From NCBI RefSeq assembly GCF_900102535.1, contig NZ_FNBP01000001.1:496001-560000 (forward strand): 64,000 nt of DNA. Reading direction: 5' to 3'. The position numbers were made by a program, and so were the translations under genes. This document shows positions 62,514 to 64,000 of the stretch, in pieces; the stretch's first letter is position 1, and the number at the start of each line of letters is the position of its first letter. Origin of the DNA: Sulfitobacter delicatus. Lineage in GTDB: Bacteria; Pseudomonadota; Alphaproteobacteria; Rhodobacterales; Rhodobacteraceae. The notes under the pieces are model-generated. The model saw only the letters and a list, made by a program, of their open reading frames with translations, ran no database searches and was not told the DNA's origin.

Positions 62514-64000
62514 ATGGCAGCATCGGCCACCCGACTGGGCGTAGACATCGGCGGCACCTTCACCGACGTGGTGCTTGAAAAAGACGGCGAGAGCTTTTCG
62601 ACCAAAGTGCTCACCACCTATGCCGCTCCGGAAAACGCGATCATCGATGGGATGCATCAGGTCTGCGCCAAGGCCGGGGTCACGCCTGCCGACCTCACCC
62701 AGATCATCCACGGCACAACGCTGGCCACCAACGCGCTGATCGAGCGGCGCGGGGCCAAGACGGCGCTGATCACCACCCAAGGTTTTCGCGACGTGATCGA
62801 AATGCGCACCGAGAGCCGGTTCGAGCAATATGACCTGAACCTCACCCTGCCTGAGCCGCTGCTGCCCCGTCAGATGCGCTACACGGTGAATGAGCGTGTC
62901 GATGCCACCGGTGCCGTGCTGATCCCGCTGGACCGCGCCGAGGTCGAAGCCTTGGCCGACCGCATAGCCGAGGGCGGCTATACCAGTGTCGCGGTGGGGC
63001 TCATCCATAGCTATCTGAATGACGCGCATGAGCGGATGATCCGCGAGGTGCTGGAAGAGCGCCTGCCGGGCGTCATGGTCTCGATCTCTGCCGAGGTCTC
63101 GCCACAGATGCGTGAGTATGAGCGGTTCAACACCGTGGTCGCCAACGCCTATATCAAGCCGCTGATGAAGTCCTACCTCGGGCGGCTCGAAGGGCGCTTG
63201 CAGGACGAAGGTGTCTCTTGCAACATCTTCCTGATGCATTCCGGCGGCGGCATCATCTCGATCGAAAGCGCCGCCGAATTTCCCGTGCGTCTGGTGGAAT
63301 CCGGCCCCGCAGGCGGCGCGGTTTTCGCCGCGAACATCGCCGCACGCTATGGGCTCGATAAGGTGCTGAGCTTTGACATGGGCGGCACCACCGCCAAGAT
63401 TTGCCTAATCAAGAACCAAACCCCCAAGACCAGCCGAGTTTTTGAGGTGGCGCGGACCTATCGGTTCAAGAAGGGCTCCGGCATGCCGATTTCGATCCCG
63501 GTGATCGACATGGTAGAGATCGGTGCAGGCGGTGGCTCGCTGGCCCATGTCGACGCCATGCGGCAGATCCGCGTCGGGCCGGAAAGCGCAGGCTCTGAGC
63601 CGGGGCCGGCCTGCTACGGGCGCGGGGGTGAGAAGCCCGCCGTGACCGACGCCGATCTGGTGCTGGGCAAGCTGGACCCCGACAATTTTGCGGGCGGCTC
63701 GATCCGGCTTGACACCGGAGGCTCCGAAGGGGCGTTGCAAAATGTCATCGGCCAAGAGCTCGACATGGACGCCGCCACCGCTGCTTTCGGTCTGGCCGAG
63801 GTGGTGGACGAAAACATGGCCAACGCGGCTCGCGTTCATGCAGTGGAAAATGGCGAGGACTTGAGCGAATACACGATGATCGCCTTTGGCGGTGCCGCGC
63901 CGCTGCATGCCGGACGGCTCTGCGAGAAACTGGGTGTGGAGCGTCTGCTGGTGCCACCGGGGGCTGGCGTCGGCTCGGCCATTGGCTTCCTGCGCGCACC
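62514..64000 (+). CDS. Hydantoinase A / 5-oxoprolinase family protein, partial at the window end
   Basis: The frame runs open to the last base, so the 3' end lies outside the window; at least 495 residues are seen. The ATG at 62514 follows CAGGAGAG. The family N-terminus RLGVDIGGTFTDVVLE (ASKHA ATPase fold), HGTTLATNALIERRGAK, VESGPAGGAVFAA and the FDMGGTTAKICLI motif mark the ATP-dependent hydantoinase/oxoprolinase A subunit. A B subunit would be expected next. The substrate is not known. Confidence 0.9.
   Translation, partial: MAASATRLGVDIGGTFTDVVLEKDGESFSTKVLTTYAAPENAIIDGMHQVCAKAGVTPADLTQIIHGTTLATNALIERRGAKTALITTQGFRDVIEMRTESRFEQYDLNLTLPEPLLPRQMRYTVNERVDATGAVLIPLDRAEVEALADRIAEGGYTSVAVGLIHSYLNDAHERMIREVLEERLPGVMVSISAEVSPQMREYERFNTVVANAYIKPLMKSYLGRLEGRLQDEGVSCNIFLMHSGGGIISIESAAEFPVRLVESGPAGGAVFAANIAARYGLDKVLSFDMGGTTAKICLIKNQTPKTSRVFEVARTYRFKKGSGMPISIPVIDMVEIGAGGGSLAHVDAMRQIRVGPESAGSEPGPACYGRGGEKPAVTDADLVLGKLDPDNFAGGSIRLDTGGSEGALQNVIGQELDMDAATAAFGLAEVVDENMANAARVHAVENGEDLSEYTMIAFGGAAPLHAGRLCEKLGVERLLVPPGAGVGSAIGFLRA

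Noticed and set aside
1-64000. CRISPR arrays, tRNA or rRNA genes, insertion sequences, prophage
   Set aside because: No regularly spaced direct repeats, no tRNA T-loop-like sequences outside genes, and no transposase or integrase-like proteins were seen.

Overview
The window reads as chromosome from an alphaproteobacterium of the order Rhodobacterales, most likely the Roseobacter group. The evidence is gene order: hemW, parB-parA-rsmG-mnmG-mnmE-rho-hemJ on one side of a DnaA-box-rich gap and maf-aroE-coaE-dnaQ on the other; a RegB-SenC-RegA redox cassette; a hemD-mitofilin-hemY cluster; and a TRAP transporter operon. Genus-level placement is inference. No tRNA, rRNA, CRISPR array, insertion sequence or prophage gene was seen. 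Base composition is GC-rich overall, with a visible dip across parAB-rsmG-mnmG-mnmE.

Positions 1-8.5 kb hold hemW and a leftward chromosome-partition and tRNA-modification operon (mnmE, mnmG, rsmG, parA, parB) with two perfect parS palindromes embedded in coding sequence, then rho and hemJ. The gap 8504-8909 is the best candidate for the chromosomal origin, oriC. To its right run maf, aroE, coaE and dnaQ, followed by secB, fxsA, a Tim44-like gene, mltA, an Smr gene, an MFS carrier and hslVU.

Positions 18-33.5 kb carry a capsule-synthesis-like hypothetical gene, trxA, addAB (double-strand break repair), a MurU/AmgK-like cell-wall sugar salvage pair, tsaE, a PAS-only membrane protein, the regB / senC-regA two-component cassette, and GNAT and HD-domain genes. 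Positions 33.5-49.3 kb carry ahcY, a secreted acidic PRC-barrel protein, small conserved genes, gpsA, tsaD, divergent hemD followed by mitofilin (Mic60) and hemY, another GNAT gene, the nadABC operon for NAD synthesis, and an RpiR-type regulator.

Positions 49.4-57.1 kb form one catabolic operon divergent from the RpiR regulator: an N-formylglutamate-amidohydrolase-like enzyme, TRAP transporter dctQ-dctM-dctP, a GlnT/PuuA-like glutamine-synthetase-family ligase, an aldehyde dehydrogenase and an iron-type alcohol dehydrogenase, ending in a strong terminator. I infer gamma-glutamylation-based use of an imported amino alcohol. The binding protein lacks the usual carboxylate-binding arginine, which fits a non-acidic substrate. 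This is the most interesting locus in the window.

Positions 57.1-64 kb hold a cytochrome c, idi, and the heme genes hemF, hemE and hemC, then a LysR regulator and the start of a hydantoinase/oxoprolinase gene that runs off the window. An 18-bp perfect inverted repeat with nested hairpins lies between hemF and hemE.
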